Below are positions 14,789 to 22,663 of a DNA stretch of 28,521 nt, piece after piece. The stretch is from Chthoniobacterales bacterium. Lineage in GTDB: Bacteria > Verrucomicrobiota > Verrucomicrobiia > Chthoniobacterales > UBA10450. The first letter of the stretch is position 1. Each line of letters opens with the position of its first letter. The translations under genes and the position numbers were made by a program. The DNA is taken from the NCBI GenBank assembly GCA_013812515.1, contig JACCTI010000047.1:1-28521 (forward strand). Reading direction: 5' to 3'. Under the pieces are notes generated by a model that ran no database searches, had not been told where the DNA came from, and saw only the letters and a list, made by a program, of their open reading frames with translations.

Positions 14789-15808
14789 ATGCAACGACCC
14801 GCCGCCATTTCCTACGCCGTTTTCGCGGCCGTTCTCATCCTTGCGGCCGTGCTTCAACTCGCGACCCCGTTTGTCGCGGCCCTCTTCTGCTACTTTGCGC
14901 TCACGAAGCTGGCCATCGGCGGCCGGAAGTGGATTGCAGTTGCGCTCTTCCTCATTCTCATTGCAGCGGCGTTCTCCGGGTTCGTTTTCTTCCTGAAACG
15001 GGCGCTCGTCGTTCTGCCGGAGATTGTCGAAACCGCGATACCTGTGGTCGTCCGCTACGCCCAGGTCCACGGCGTCGAGCTGCCGTTTACGGACATGGAA
15101 AGTTTGCGCACCGTCGCGCTTGATAGCGTGCGCGACGCGCTCGGCAACCTCGGTCTTTACGTCAAAGTCGCGACTAAGGAGTTCCTTTTCCTCGTCATCG
15201 GTGTGGTTGTCGCGGTGGGGGTTTTCCTGAACCCTGACTTCGAGCCGGAACGCGAGAAAGGCCGCGCGCGGCTGAACCTTTATTCGTTCTACACTGCGCG
15301 CATCAAGGAACGCTTCAGCTCATTCTATCGAAGCTTCGAAACGGTCATCGGCGCCCAGCTCATCATCTCCGCGATTAACACCACGCTTACCGCGATTTTC
15401 GTTTTCGCCTGCGGATTGCGTTACGCGACAGTTGTGATCATCCTCACCTTCGTCTGCGGGTTGCTCCCCATCGTCGGCAACATCATCAGCAACTCCGTAA
15501 TCATCGGCATCGCCTTCACCATCTCGCCCAAGCTGGCGGGCTGGGCTCTGGTTTTCCTCATCGTGGTTCATAAGCTGGAGTATTTCCTGAACAGCCGCAT
15601 CATCGGCGGACGGATTCATCACCCCATGTGGCTGACGCTGCTCGCCTTGCTTATCGGCGATCGGCTTATGGGGATCTCCGGCATTATTCTCGCACCGGTC
15701 ATCCTCAGTTTCGTGAAAATCGAGATGAAGAAAATTGAACTGACGGACGGCGGAACGACGATCCCGCGGCGCACTTTGCAGCCTCGCCGCGAAGTCGCCG
15801 AAGTTTAG
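14789..15808 (+). CDS. AI-2E/PerM-family permease
   Basis: 339 residues from an ATG with GAGG 4 nt upstream; a longer form could start at 14750. Several membrane helices: ISYAVFAAVLILAAVLQLAT, FVAALFCYFALTKLAI, IAVALFLILIAAAFSGFVFF and, in the second half, QLIISAINTTLTAIFVFACG and VVIILTFVCGLLPIVGNIIS. The last contains the PIVG motif typical of the AI-2E (PF01594, PerM) family. A GDRLMGISGIILAPV segment near the end is also typical. Members are exporters of small molecules or ions; the substrate is not inferable. The stop codon overlaps the convergent scpB stop. Confidence 0.88.
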   Translation: MQRPAAISYAVFAAVLILAAVLQLATPFVAALFCYFALTKLAIGGRKWIAVALFLILIAAAFSGFVFFLKRALVVLPEIVETAIPVVVRYAQVHGVELPFTDMESLRTVALDSVRDALGNLGLYVKVATKEFLFLVIGVVVAVGVFLNPDFEPEREKGRARLNLYSFYTARIKERFSSFYRSFETVIGAQLIISAINTTLTAIFVFACGLRYATVVIILTFVCGLLPIVGNIISNSVIIGIAFTISPKLAGWALVFLIVVHKLEYFLNSRIIGGRIHHPMWLTLLALLIGDRLMGISGIILAPVILSFVKIEMKKIELTDGGTTIPRRTLQPRREVAEV

Positions 15809-16488
15809 GCCTGCGGAGCCGGTGGTTCGGAATCGGAAAGCGCATCCTCCTTCTCAGTTTCGGAGGACTCTGCGGCAACCTCAGCCGCTGGCGGCGCCGC
15901 CGCCGCAGGAACTGTCGCTGTCGGCAAATAGCGGCGGCGCAGCTCTTCCGAATTCGGTAGCTCATCCAGAGTGCGCAGCCCGAAATGATCCAGGAAGAAT
16001 TGCGTCGTCTCGTAAAGCAACGGCCGGCCCGGTACTTCGGCGCGTCCGGCGATTTTCACCAGGCCTCGTTCCATCAGGCTCTGCAGCACCCCGTCCACGG
16101 CGACACCGCGCACGGCCTCGATGTCCGCGCGCGTGATCGGCTGGCGGTAAGCCACAATCGCAAGCGTCTCTAAGGAAGGCGGCGTGAGCCGCGCTGGTTT
16201 GGCCACCGGGAAAAGCTGCCGCACCCAGGGCGCATAGGCGGGATCGCTCGCGAACTGCCAGCCCTCGGCTTTTTCGATCAACTGAAACGCGCGGCTCTGC
16301 TCGATGAATTCAATCTTCATCTGCTCCAAGGCGGCCGCCACTCCCGCTTCGCTGGTCTTCGCGAACTCGTTAGGCATGAGTTCGCCTTGGTCGCCCGCGC
16401 CTTTCACCGCCGCGAGCAGTTCCTTCGTGGTCAGTGGTTTCTGTGAGCTGAAGAGAAGCGCTTCAAGCGTCCGGACGAGAGTCATCAT
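15805..16488 (-). CDS. scpB: Segregation and condensation protein B
   Basis: 227 residues. ScpB is a winged-helix subunit that binds ScpA and helps SMC condense and segregate chromosomes. Two winged-helix repeats are visible: RTLEALLFSSQKPLTTKEL near 6-24, and SLETLAIVAYRQPITRADIE near 103-122 followed by RGVAVDGVLQSLMERGLVK, AEVPGRPLLYETTQFFLDHF and LRTLDELPN. The tail is Ala/Glu/Pro-rich and probably disordered. The ATG at 16488 overlaps the glmM stop (ATGA), so the genes are translationally coupled. It is convergent with the AI-2E-family gene, with overlapping stop codons. scpA is not in the window. Confidence 0.95.
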   Translation of the reverse strand: MMTLVRTLEALLFSSQKPLTTKELLAAVKGAGDQGELMPNEFAKTSEAGVAAALEQMKIEFIEQSRAFQLIEKAEGWQFASDPAYAPWVRQLFPVAKPARLTPPSLETLAIVAYRQPITRADIEAVRGVAVDGVLQSLMERGLVKIAGRAEVPGRPLLYETTQFFLDHFGLRTLDELPNSEELRRRYLPTATVPAAAAPPAAEVAAESSETEKEDALSDSEPPAPQA

Positions 16489-17918
16489 TTTGCCCCAATC
16501 GCCGTCTGAATCGCATCGGCGATCTGGTTCGCCTGCTGGTCGATCTGCGCCACCTCACGTCCTTCGATCAAAAGCCGAATCTTCGGCTCGGTGCCGGAGT
16601 AACGTAGCAGGATGCGCCCCCTCCCGGTAAGCGCGCGTTCCGCTTCACTGACCAGCTTCATCACGTCGGGCATCTGCTCGAGCGGCGGCTTTTCTTTCAC
16701 GCGCAGGTTCCGCTGTGCCTGTGGATACTTCGTCAAGCAACGTTTCAACTCGTTCAGCGGTTTGCCCGTTGCTTTCATGATGCGCAGAATTTGCAGCGCG
16801 CTCACGATCCCGTCGCCGGTCGTGCTGAAGTCACGGAAGATCATGTGGCCGCTTTGTTCGCCTCCGAGGTTCAAATCGCGGCGCACCATCTCCTCGATCA
16901 CGTAACGGTCGCCGACTTTCGTGCGGAAGACTTTCCCGCCCGCCAGCGAAAGGGCTTCGTCCAAACCAAAGTTGCTCATGACCGTGGCCACGAGGGTGTT
17001 TTCCCGCAGGCGGCCCGCTTGCAGCAAGTCGAGCGACGCGATCGCCAGAATCTCGTCCCCGTCCACGATCTCGCCGTTCTCATCGCAAAGCAGGACCCGG
17101 TCGGCATCGCCATCGTTCGAGATCCCGACTTCGGCCCCACTCTCCCGCACGATCCGCTGGATCTCGGCGGGATGAGTGCTGCCGCACTTTTTGTTGATGT
17201 TCCTCCCGTTCGGCTGGTCGTGCGCGACGGTCAGATCGGCGCCCAGTTCGCGCAAAATGCATGGGGTGGACTTGTAACCGGCGCCGTTCGCCACATCGAC
17301 GGCGATGCGCATTTTCTCGAGCGACATCCCGCGTGGGAAACTCGCTTTCGCAAACTCCACGTAGCGGCCGAGCGCATCGTCGATTCGAGTGGCGCGGCCG
17401 ATTTTTCCTGCGGTTGGCCGCACCGAATCAATCTCGCCGCTGAAAACGAGCTGCTCGATTTGATCCTCGATTTTGTCATCCAGTTTATAGCCGTCGTGCC
17501 GGAAGAACTTGATCCCGTTATCTTCGTAGGAGTTGTGCGACGCGGAGAGAACGATGCCCGCATCCGCGCGGAGCGAGCGGGTGATGTAAGCCACGCCCGG
17601 CGTCGGCAGCGGTCCAATCACCAGCACATCAACTCCAAGAGAAGTGATCCCGGCGACGAGCGCGTTCTCCAGCATGTAACCGGAAAGGCGCGTGTCCTTC
17701 CCGAGCACGATCTTCGGGCGTGTGCCCGCCGGCAAGGTCCGCGGATTCAGTTGAGTAAAGACATGCGCCGCGGCCCGGCCCAGCTTCAGCGCCGTCTCGG
17801 CCGTGACCGGCTCCACGTTCGCCACGCCGCGGACCCCATCGGTTCCAAACAGTTTGTTAGGCTGAGCCACGCCCGTAATAGAAACGCCCTCCGCCTCCTT
17901 CGTAAACGGAAAACGCAT
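16485..17918 (-). CDS. glmM: Phosphoglucosamine mutase
   Basis: 477 residues. GlmM converts glucosamine-6-phosphate to glucosamine-1-phosphate for UDP-GlcNAc, peptidoglycan and LPS synthesis. Domain landmarks: NKLFGTDGVRG (21-31), phosphoserine loop LSASHNSYEDNGIKFF (S127 as catalytic Ser), metal loop SNDGDADRVLL, sugar loop GGEQSGHMIF, and phosphate loop RYSGTEPKIRLLIEG near the C-terminus. The ATG at 17918 has GAGG 6 nt upstream and gives about 20 residues before the usual start; an upstream frame reaches 17987 but enters the hairpin spacer. A GTG at 17867 is a shorter alternative. Coupled to scpB by a 4-bp overlap. Confidence 0.97.
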   Translation of the reverse strand: MRFPFTKEAEGVSITGVAQPNKLFGTDGVRGVANVEPVTAETALKLGRAAAHVFTQLNPRTLPAGTRPKIVLGKDTRLSGYMLENALVAGITSLGVDVLVIGPLPTPGVAYITRSLRADAGIVLSASHNSYEDNGIKFFRHDGYKLDDKIEDQIEQLVFSGEIDSVRPTAGKIGRATRIDDALGRYVEFAKASFPRGMSLEKMRIAVDVANGAGYKSTPCILRELGADLTVAHDQPNGRNINKKCGSTHPAEIQRIVRESGAEVGISNDGDADRVLLCDENGEIVDGDEILAIASLDLLQAGRLRENTLVATVMSNFGLDEALSLAGGKVFRTKVGDRYVIEEMVRRDLNLGGEQSGHMIFRDFSTTGDGIVSALQILRIMKATGKPLNELKRCLTKYPQAQRNLRVKEKPPLEQMPDVMKLVSEAERALTGRGRILLRYSGTEPKIRLLIEGREVAQIDQQANQIADAIQTAIGAK

Positions 17919-17965
17919 AAGTGGCCTCACTGGTGCGTGCTTCTGGTGCTCCGCGCCTTGGATTT

Positions 17966-18030
17966 CCGCGCGATTTCGCGCGGGCACGCCATCCCACGTT
18001 TCGCGTTCCTTGCCGAGGAGCGTGCCCGCG
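17966..18030. repeat. Double hairpin abutting the stop codon of the sigma-54 regulator
   Basis: CCGCGCGA-TT-TCGCGCGG (17966-17983) is a perfect palindrome; CGCGGGCACGC (17979-17989) pairs exactly with GCGTGCCCGCG (18020-18030). The two stems share bases, so only one can form at a time. It ends 1 nt from the stop codon of the upstream gene. No T-run; may protect mRNA 3' ends or attenuate read-through to glmM. Confidence 0.75.
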
Positions 18031-18031
18031 C

Positions 18032-19471
18032 CTACCCATCGACACTGCTGTCCGGCAGGATCGGAGATCCGGTCCCGTCGTGCTGTTCAGTTTCTTTCTC
18101 GGCGTTCATCTCGTTAATTTTCCGGTGCAACGTTCGCCGGCTGATGCCGAGTTTCTTTGCCGCCGCGGTGATGTTTCCCCTCGTGGTGGCAAGGGCCTGC
18201 ATAATGAGCCGCCGTTCGGTCTCATGCAGATCGAGCGGGCTGGATTTCTCACCCCACCCTTTCGAAGGCATGAACCCGCTCGGCAGGTTCCCGGCGGCGC
18301 CTTGGCGCACGCTCAGGGGCAATTCGCGCAGCGTGATCTTCGGGCCGTTCGCCATCACGACCCCGTGCTCAATCGCCGTCCGCAGTTCGCGCACATTTCC
18401 CGGCCAATCGTAATTCAGCAGCGTGTTCATGGCGTCCGCTGTCAATTCCAGAAGCGGCTTCTCGTTCTGCTTGCGGAAGTGCCGCAGGAATCCACGCACC
18501 AGGAGCGGGATGTCCTCCTTGCGATCGCGCAACGGCGGCATCGTGACATGCACGACGTTGAGCCGGAAGTAGAGGTCGTCGCGGAATTTCCCGTCCTTGA
18601 CCAGCTTCGCGAGATCCTTGTTTGTGGCCGCGATCAGGCGAACGTCCGCGCGGAGAAGCTGATTGCCGCCGACGCGTTCGAAGGCGCGCTCCTCGCTGAT
18701 CACGCGCAGCAATTTGACCTGCGTGCTCTGGTCGATCTCACCAATTTCATCCAGGAAAATCGTGCCGCCGTTGGCCTGCTCGAAGCGGCCGATCCGCCGC
18801 TCATGGGCGCCGGTGAAGGCGCCACGCTCGTGTCCGAACAATTCACTCTCGAGCAACGTCGGCGAAAGCGCTGCGCAATGCACCGTGACGAATTTCGCCT
18901 TGCTCCGCCGGCTCAGATTGTGAATCCCATGCGCCGCCAGCTCCTTGCCGGTGCCGCTTTCCCCATCGATCAACACATTCGCGGAAGAGGGCGCGACCTG
19001 CCGGATCGTATCGAGCACTTCGCGCAGGGCGGGCGCTTCGCCAATCACGTTCTCGAGCCCGAAGCGCTCATCCACTTGCTGCCGGAGCGTGCGGTTTTCC
19101 TGCTCCATGCGCCGCGAACCCAGCGCGCGTGCGATCAGCATTTCGACCTTGTCGAGATTCAGCGGCTTGGTCACGAAGTCATACGCTCCGCGCTTCATCG
19201 CCTCGACCGCGGTATCGACCGAGCCGTAGGCCGTCATCATGACGCAAATCGGCGGCCGGGATTTTTTCAGCGCGCGCTCGATCAACTGCATCCCATCGTC
19301 GCCTCCCAGACGCAGATCGGTCAGCAGCACGTCGATCTGGTCCCGCTCGAGCACGTCCAATGCGCTCGCGCTATCAGACGCGACGTAAACGTCATATTGA
19401 TCTTCGAGCAGACGGCGCAACCCGTCGCGGGTGTGCTTCTCGTCATCAACAATAAGGATGGTGGCCTGCAT
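18032..19471 (-). CDS. Sigma-54-dependent response regulator, NtrC family
   Basis: 479 residues: receiver domain (1-120) with phosphoacceptor D52 in LLTDLRLGG, TAYG near 80-83 and K102 in VTKPLN; AAA+ domain (about 135-370) with Walker A GESGTGKE (170-177), the sigma-54 contact loop GAFTGA (217-222), Walker B GGTIFLDEIGEI and YFRLNVVHVTMPPLRDR; C-terminal Fis-type helix-turn-helix NITAAAKKLGISRRTLHRKI. It should activate sigma-54 promoters in response to a sensor kinase. No kinase gene lies beside it, so it is an orphan here. The ATG at 19471 begins MQATILIVDDE as the family does; an upstream frame adds 15 unrelated residues. Confidence 0.96.
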   Translation of the reverse strand: MQATILIVDDEKHTRDGLRRLLEDQYDVYVASDSASALDVLERDQIDVLLTDLRLGGDDGMQLIERALKKSRPPICVMMTAYGSVDTAVEAMKRGAYDFVTKPLNLDKVEMLIARALGSRRMEQENRTLRQQVDERFGLENVIGEAPALREVLDTIRQVAPSSANVLIDGESGTGKELAAHGIHNLSRRSKAKFVTVHCAALSPTLLESELFGHERGAFTGAHERRIGRFEQANGGTIFLDEIGEIDQSTQVKLLRVISEERAFERVGGNQLLRADVRLIAATNKDLAKLVKDGKFRDDLYFRLNVVHVTMPPLRDRKEDIPLLVRGFLRHFRKQNEKPLLELTADAMNTLLNYDWPGNVRELRTAIEHGVVMANGPKITLRELPLSVRQGAAGNLPSGFMPSKGWGEKSSPLDLHETERRLIMQALATTRGNITAAAKKLGISRRTLHRKINEMNAEKETEQHDGTGSPILPDSSVDG

Positions 19472-19581
19472 CGGTCGCGCCGACTGGCGTGCGCCGGCTG
19501 AGCAATTCTGGCGCAATCAGCCCATCTCTCAACGTCGGAAATCAACCTAAAGAAAAGGTCTGGCGTGAAAGCCGCGAGGAC

Positions 19582-20295
19582 TTACGCCCGGCTCTGCTCG
19601 CGCTTGCCGTCGTACCAAAGATCGAGACGACGACGCCCGCGAAGGGCGCGTTTCCCGCCGAAGAGCAGCCCGAGCCACTGCCGGAAGAACGAGCGCCCGG
19701 AGTGCATCCGGATTTTGCGCGCGGAGGTGGTGATCGATTCGCGCAGAATAACGAAGCGGCCCAGCTTTCGGAGCGCGAGCGTGAGATACACTTCCTCGCC
19801 CGCGAAGTATTGCTCATCGAAACCGCCGACGGCTTCGAAGGCTTTACGCCGCGTGAAGATGAATGCGCCAATCCCGAGATTCATCGCGAAATAGATCGCG
19901 CAGAAAAGGACGAGAAAAATCCGCGCCCAAAGCGGCACGGCGCGATCCAGCTTTACGCGGGCGCTGCCGCCGACGCACCCGGCTTCGAGCGCCCGCAGCG
20001 CCGAGGCCAGGGTGGCCGCAGTGATATGGGTATCCGCGTCGACAAAGAAAAAGATGTCGCCCTGTGCCGCGCGTGCCCCGGCATTACGAACGGCCGCAAT
20101 CTGACGGAGCCGCACCGGTACCAGGCGCGCACCAGACTCTTCCGCGATCCGGCCGGTGGCATCGTCTGATGCATCATCGACCACGATGATCTCATAAGGC
20201 TGCTGCGCCGCCATGTCGGCGGCGGCCTGCAGGGCGCGCAACGTGGCGGGCAGTTCGTATTCCTCGTTGTACGCCGGAACAATGAACGAAATCAT
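19582..20295 (-). CDS. Family 2 glycosyltransferase
   Basis: 237 residues with a GT-A fold: SFIVPAYNEEYELPATLRAL at the N-terminus, VVDDASDDATGRIAEESGA for nucleotide binding, and the DxD metal motif in FFFVDADTHIT near 88-98. RRKAFEAVGGFDEQYFAGEE near 150-169 is the usual acceptor region. One hydrophobic stretch (IFLVLFCAIYFAMNLGIGAF) may dip into or cross the membrane. It transfers a sugar from a nucleotide sugar to an unknown acceptor, probably in envelope or glycan synthesis. The ATG overlaps the cupin stop by 4 bp, so the two are likely cotranslated. Confidence 0.92.
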   Translation of the reverse strand: MISFIVPAYNEEYELPATLRALQAAADMAAQQPYEIIVVDDASDDATGRIAEESGARLVPVRLRQIAAVRNAGARAAQGDIFFFVDADTHITAATLASALRALEAGCVGGSARVKLDRAVPLWARIFLVLFCAIYFAMNLGIGAFIFTRRKAFEAVGGFDEQYFAGEEVYLTLALRKLGRFVILRESITTSARKIRMHSGRSFFRQWLGLLFGGKRALRGRRRLDLWYDGKREQSRA

Positions 20296-20645
20296 GCGAC
20301 CGCACTCGTGCGCGCCTTCTCGTCGAGCGCGAGATAATCCTCCCGGGGCGGGCTGAAGGTATCGAGCACCGTCGTGTCCTCGAGCGTCTCGATCCCATGC
20401 GGCACATCGCTCGCAAGATAAAAGGCTTCACCCGCCCCTAATTCGTGCGGACCACCCGCGACGAGCAGCCGCAAACGTCCCTTCAGCACGTGCACGATTT
20501 GCTCCTGCGAATGCGAATGCTCCGGCAAGCGGCTGCCGGCCTCCAGCTCCGCCCGCATCTGATACATGGACGCGCCAGTCGTAATGGTGCGGCGTTTGAT
20601 GCCGGGACAAATCTGAATCCAGGGGTTCTCGACCTTCGCGCTCAT
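20292..20645 (-). CDS. Small cupin-domain protein
   Basis: 117 residues from the ATG at 20645; the frame extends upstream but overlaps the DoxX gene and has no family match. Single cupin barrel: PEHSHSQEQIVHVLKG is the first cupin motif (HxH...E) and the second is GEAFYLASDVPHGIETLED. Metal ligands H, H, E and H are all present. The ligand is unknown; small cupins of this type are often dioxygenase-like or sugar-binding. It lies 7 bp after the DoxX gene and overlaps the glycosyltransferase gene, giving a three-gene operon (DoxX, cupin, GT2). Confidence 0.88.
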   Translation of the reverse strand: MSAKVENPWIQICPGIKRRTITTGASMYQMRAELEAGSRLPEHSHSQEQIVHVLKGRLRLLVAGGPHELGAGEAFYLASDVPHGIETLEDTTVLDTFSPPREDYLALDEKARTSAVA

Positions 20646-20652
20646 GCAGCGA

Positions 20653-21048
20653 TCATCGCGGAAGTTCCCGCGGTTTCCAGCACGCGTTGTAAACCCACCA
20701 GATGAGCAGCGGCTGAACCGGCAGGCGCAGCCAAAGGATCCAGGCCGGGATTTGCCTGCCGGATATTTCCATCCCATGGACCGCCCCGTAGATATTTGCG
20801 GGCAACACCGCGAGCAGCAGCGCGATCAATCCAAGTGTCGCGAGCTTTCGCGTTCGTGCGAGCAGGATCCCCACGCCTCCCGCGATTTCCGCCGCCCCGC
20901 TGACATAAACCAGCGCTTCCGGCCTTGGCAGCAATGGCGGCATGATCTGGACGTAGGATGCCGGTGAGATGAAATGATTCACGCCTGCTACGATAAAGAA
21001 CATCGCGAGCAGAACACGGGATACGTTGTTTCCGAAGGGCATCTTCAT
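20653..21048 (-). CDS. DoxX-family membrane protein
   Basis: 131 residues with four predicted helices: VSRVLLAMFFIVAGVNHFIS, ALVYVSGAAEIAGGVGILLA, LATLGLIALLLAVLPANIYG and WILWLRLPVQPLLIWWVYNA. FFIVAGVNHF and the G-A-A-E-I-A-G-G segment are typical of DoxX-like proteins (DoxX/TQO small-subunit superfamily). The biochemical role is not established here. Two Met codons (21048 and 21042) are possible starts; I took the first, which has GGTGGG close upstream. It follows an inverted-repeat element and leads a small operon with a cupin and a glycosyltransferase. Confidence 0.88.
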   Translation of the reverse strand: MKMPFGNNVSRVLLAMFFIVAGVNHFISPASYVQIMPPLLPRPEALVYVSGAAEIAGGVGILLARTRKLATLGLIALLLAVLPANIYGAVHGMEISGRQIPAWILWLRLPVQPLLIWWVYNACWKPRELPR

Positions 21049-21064
21049 CCCACCCGCGCACGGC

Positions 21065-21172
21065 GGCACGCCTGCTTGCACTTACACTTTACCTTAACTT
21101 GCACTCTCCGCGCTGGATCGACGTGTAAGTGAAAGTTAAAGTGTATGTGCAAGTAGGCGCGATCGGCGTGCC
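21065..21172. repeat. TGCACTTACAC-type inverted repeat, copy 2
   Basis: Outer arms GGCACGCC (21065-21072) and GGCGTGCC (21165-21172); inner arms CTTGCACTTACACTTTACCT continuing to 21106 and GTGTAAGTGAAAGTTAAAGT continuing to 21153. It shares the TGCACTTACAC unit with 12546-12626. It lies 5 bp after the asparaginase stop and may end its transcript. Confidence 0.85.
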
Positions 21173-21177
21173 TTAAC

Positions 21178-22293
21178 TTAATCCGTCGGTTTTCCTTGCA
21201 GCAGCGGCTCCGACGGCACGGTCTGCGGTCCGTCTTCCGTGCAAACCGCGAAGCTGCTTTCGGGATACAACGCCACGCCCGCAAATTCGCCCTTCGCGTT
21301 CAGCATGTAGAAGTTCACGTTGAAGTTAGGCTCGCCGCGGCTGTTGAGAAGGCGCTTCTCGACCGTGTTTGCCTGGATCCGTTTGCACGTGTCGAGCCCC
21401 GCATCTTTTGGGTGCATGCCGCGCCGCATGTTTTCGACAATCAGAAACGAGCAGAGCCCGTAGAGATTCGCTTCGCCGCGACCCGTAGAACCGGCGGCGC
21501 CAACTTCGCCATCAACATAAAGTCCGGCCCCGAGGATCGGCGAATCACCGACGCGTCCCGAAATTTTCCAGGCCAGTCCGCTCGTGGTCGTTACGCCGCA
21601 GATTTCGCCTTTCGCGTTGATGCCGTCGCAATTGATCGTGCCGTGCATGTGCTGTCGGTCAATGAGCCCTTCCGCCACCATCGCCATCATGGCGTTGTGC
21701 CCAGCCTCGGCGCGCTTCTGCGGATCGAGGTAATGCTCCGGATCGATCCGGCGTTTCCAATCGAGCCAAAGCTGGCGCGACTCCTCGGTGTTCAGATCGT
21801 CCTCAATCTTGAAGCCCATCCCGCGCGCGAAGTTCTGCGCGCCCGATCCAACAATGAGGTGGTGATCCGTCGTCTCCATCACCTTCTGGGCGACATTCGA
21901 CGGCGTCCGCACACCTTCGATGGAAGCTACGCCGCCGGCCCGCTTTCTCGGTCCATGCATACAACACGAATCGAGCTGCACGACCCCGTCCGCGTTAGGC
22001 AATCCGCCGTAACCGACACTCGTATCGAGCGGATCCAGCTCCACGATGTTTACGCCCGCGATGAGCGCGTCGAGCACGTCAGCGCCTTGCGTCATCATCG
22101 TCCACGCCTTGTGCACGCAAGTCATGTCGCCGCCGTTTTTGAACTTGTTGCCGTTGGCCGAGGCGATCACGACCGGTTTGATGCTTTTCGAAGTCATAAC
22201 ACTTGGAGTCTGCGCTAGCAGAGCATGCGGTGCGGCAGCGGCAAGGCTGGCTCCCACAGTCGTGCGGACAAAATCGCGGCGGTTCATTTCCAT
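21178..22293 (-). CDS. Tat-exported N4-(beta-N-acetylglucosaminyl)-L-asparaginase
   Basis: 371 residues. The N-terminus MEMNRRDFVRTTVGASLAAA is a twin-arginine (Tat) signal, so the folded enzyme is probably exported. The body is an Ntn-hydrolase of the glycosylasparaginase family, which cleaves the GlcNAc-Asn bond or beta-aspartyl peptides. SGRVGDSPILGAGLYVDG near 245-262 is the substrate pocket (R247, D250), followed by GSTGRGE. The catalytic Thr219 sits in MHGTINC; in characterised family members the residue before it is Asp, here Gly218. The start at 22293 has GGAG 8 nt upstream; a longer frame to 22470 has no signal. An inverted repeat lies directly downstream. Confidence 0.92.
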   Translation of the reverse strand: MEMNRRDFVRTTVGASLAAAAPHALLAQTPSVMTSKSIKPVVIASANGNKFKNGGDMTCVHKAWTMMTQGADVLDALIAGVNIVELDPLDTSVGYGGLPNADGVVQLDSCCMHGPRKRAGGVASIEGVRTPSNVAQKVMETTDHHLIVGSGAQNFARGMGFKIEDDLNTEESRQLWLDWKRRIDPEHYLDPQKRAEAGHNAMMAMVAEGLIDRQHMHGTINCDGINAKGEICGVTTTSGLAWKISGRVGDSPILGAGLYVDGEVGAAGSTGRGEANLYGLCSFLIVENMRRGMHPKDAGLDTCKRIQANTVEKRLLNSRGEPNFNVNFYMLNAKGEFAGVALYPESSFAVCTEDGPQTVPSEPLLQGKPTD

Positions 22294-22529
22294 AGCTTGT
22301 TCTCCGATTGTTTGAGATGCGGGCGTGTTGGTTGTTCGTTTTTCTGCTTCTCGGCCGTCAAACTGAACTCTCTTCCCCTTCTGCGACAGCGATTCTTCGG
22401 CGGGCTTCCGCTTGTTTTCCGAGAATGGCCACAAGATGGGGTTCAGACATCCTCCCGCATCCGCTTTCAACGCTAAGGCCGCAGAGGTTAAAGCGTCTGC
22501 CGAAAATCATCTTCGGCCCTCCGCGACAA
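22294..22529. other. Upstream region of the asparaginase gene, no gene seen
   Basis: Contains the ribosome-binding GGAG at 22302-22305 and presumably the promoter. No coding sequence or clear promoter hexamers were recognised. Confidence 0.5.
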
Positions 22530-22633
22530 TTGTAGCTGGGAGCGCTGACCCCGGCCGGGTTCTGCATCGGCGGAAAACGGGCGAGACGAGGGCGTGCGCT
22601 GGCCGGGCCGGGGGTCAACGCCCCGGCTACAAC
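22530..22633. repeat. Palindromic element (GTTGTAGCC family), intergenic copy
   Basis: Ends ATTGTAGCTGGGAGCGCTGA and CGGGGGTCAACGCCCCGGCT followed by ACAAC, with GACCCCGGCC/GGCCGGGCCGGGGGTC inside. 104 bp with a variable centre, longer than the two in-gene copies and not a multiple of three. Confidence 0.85.
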
Positions 22634-22663
22634 TTCATCGCGAGCTAAACATTTGTTGCAATG

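Noticed and set aside
16791..18413. 540-residue plus-strand open frame
   Set aside because: Antisense to glmM and the sigma-54 regulator, whose motifs are unmistakable; typical GC-rich shadow frame.
17921..19501. 526-residue plus-strand open frame
   Set aside because: Antisense shadow of the NtrC-type regulator.
21045..21284. 79-residue frame containing LHIHFNFHLHV
   Set aside because: The peptide is a direct translation of the TGCACTTACAC inverted repeat, not a protein.
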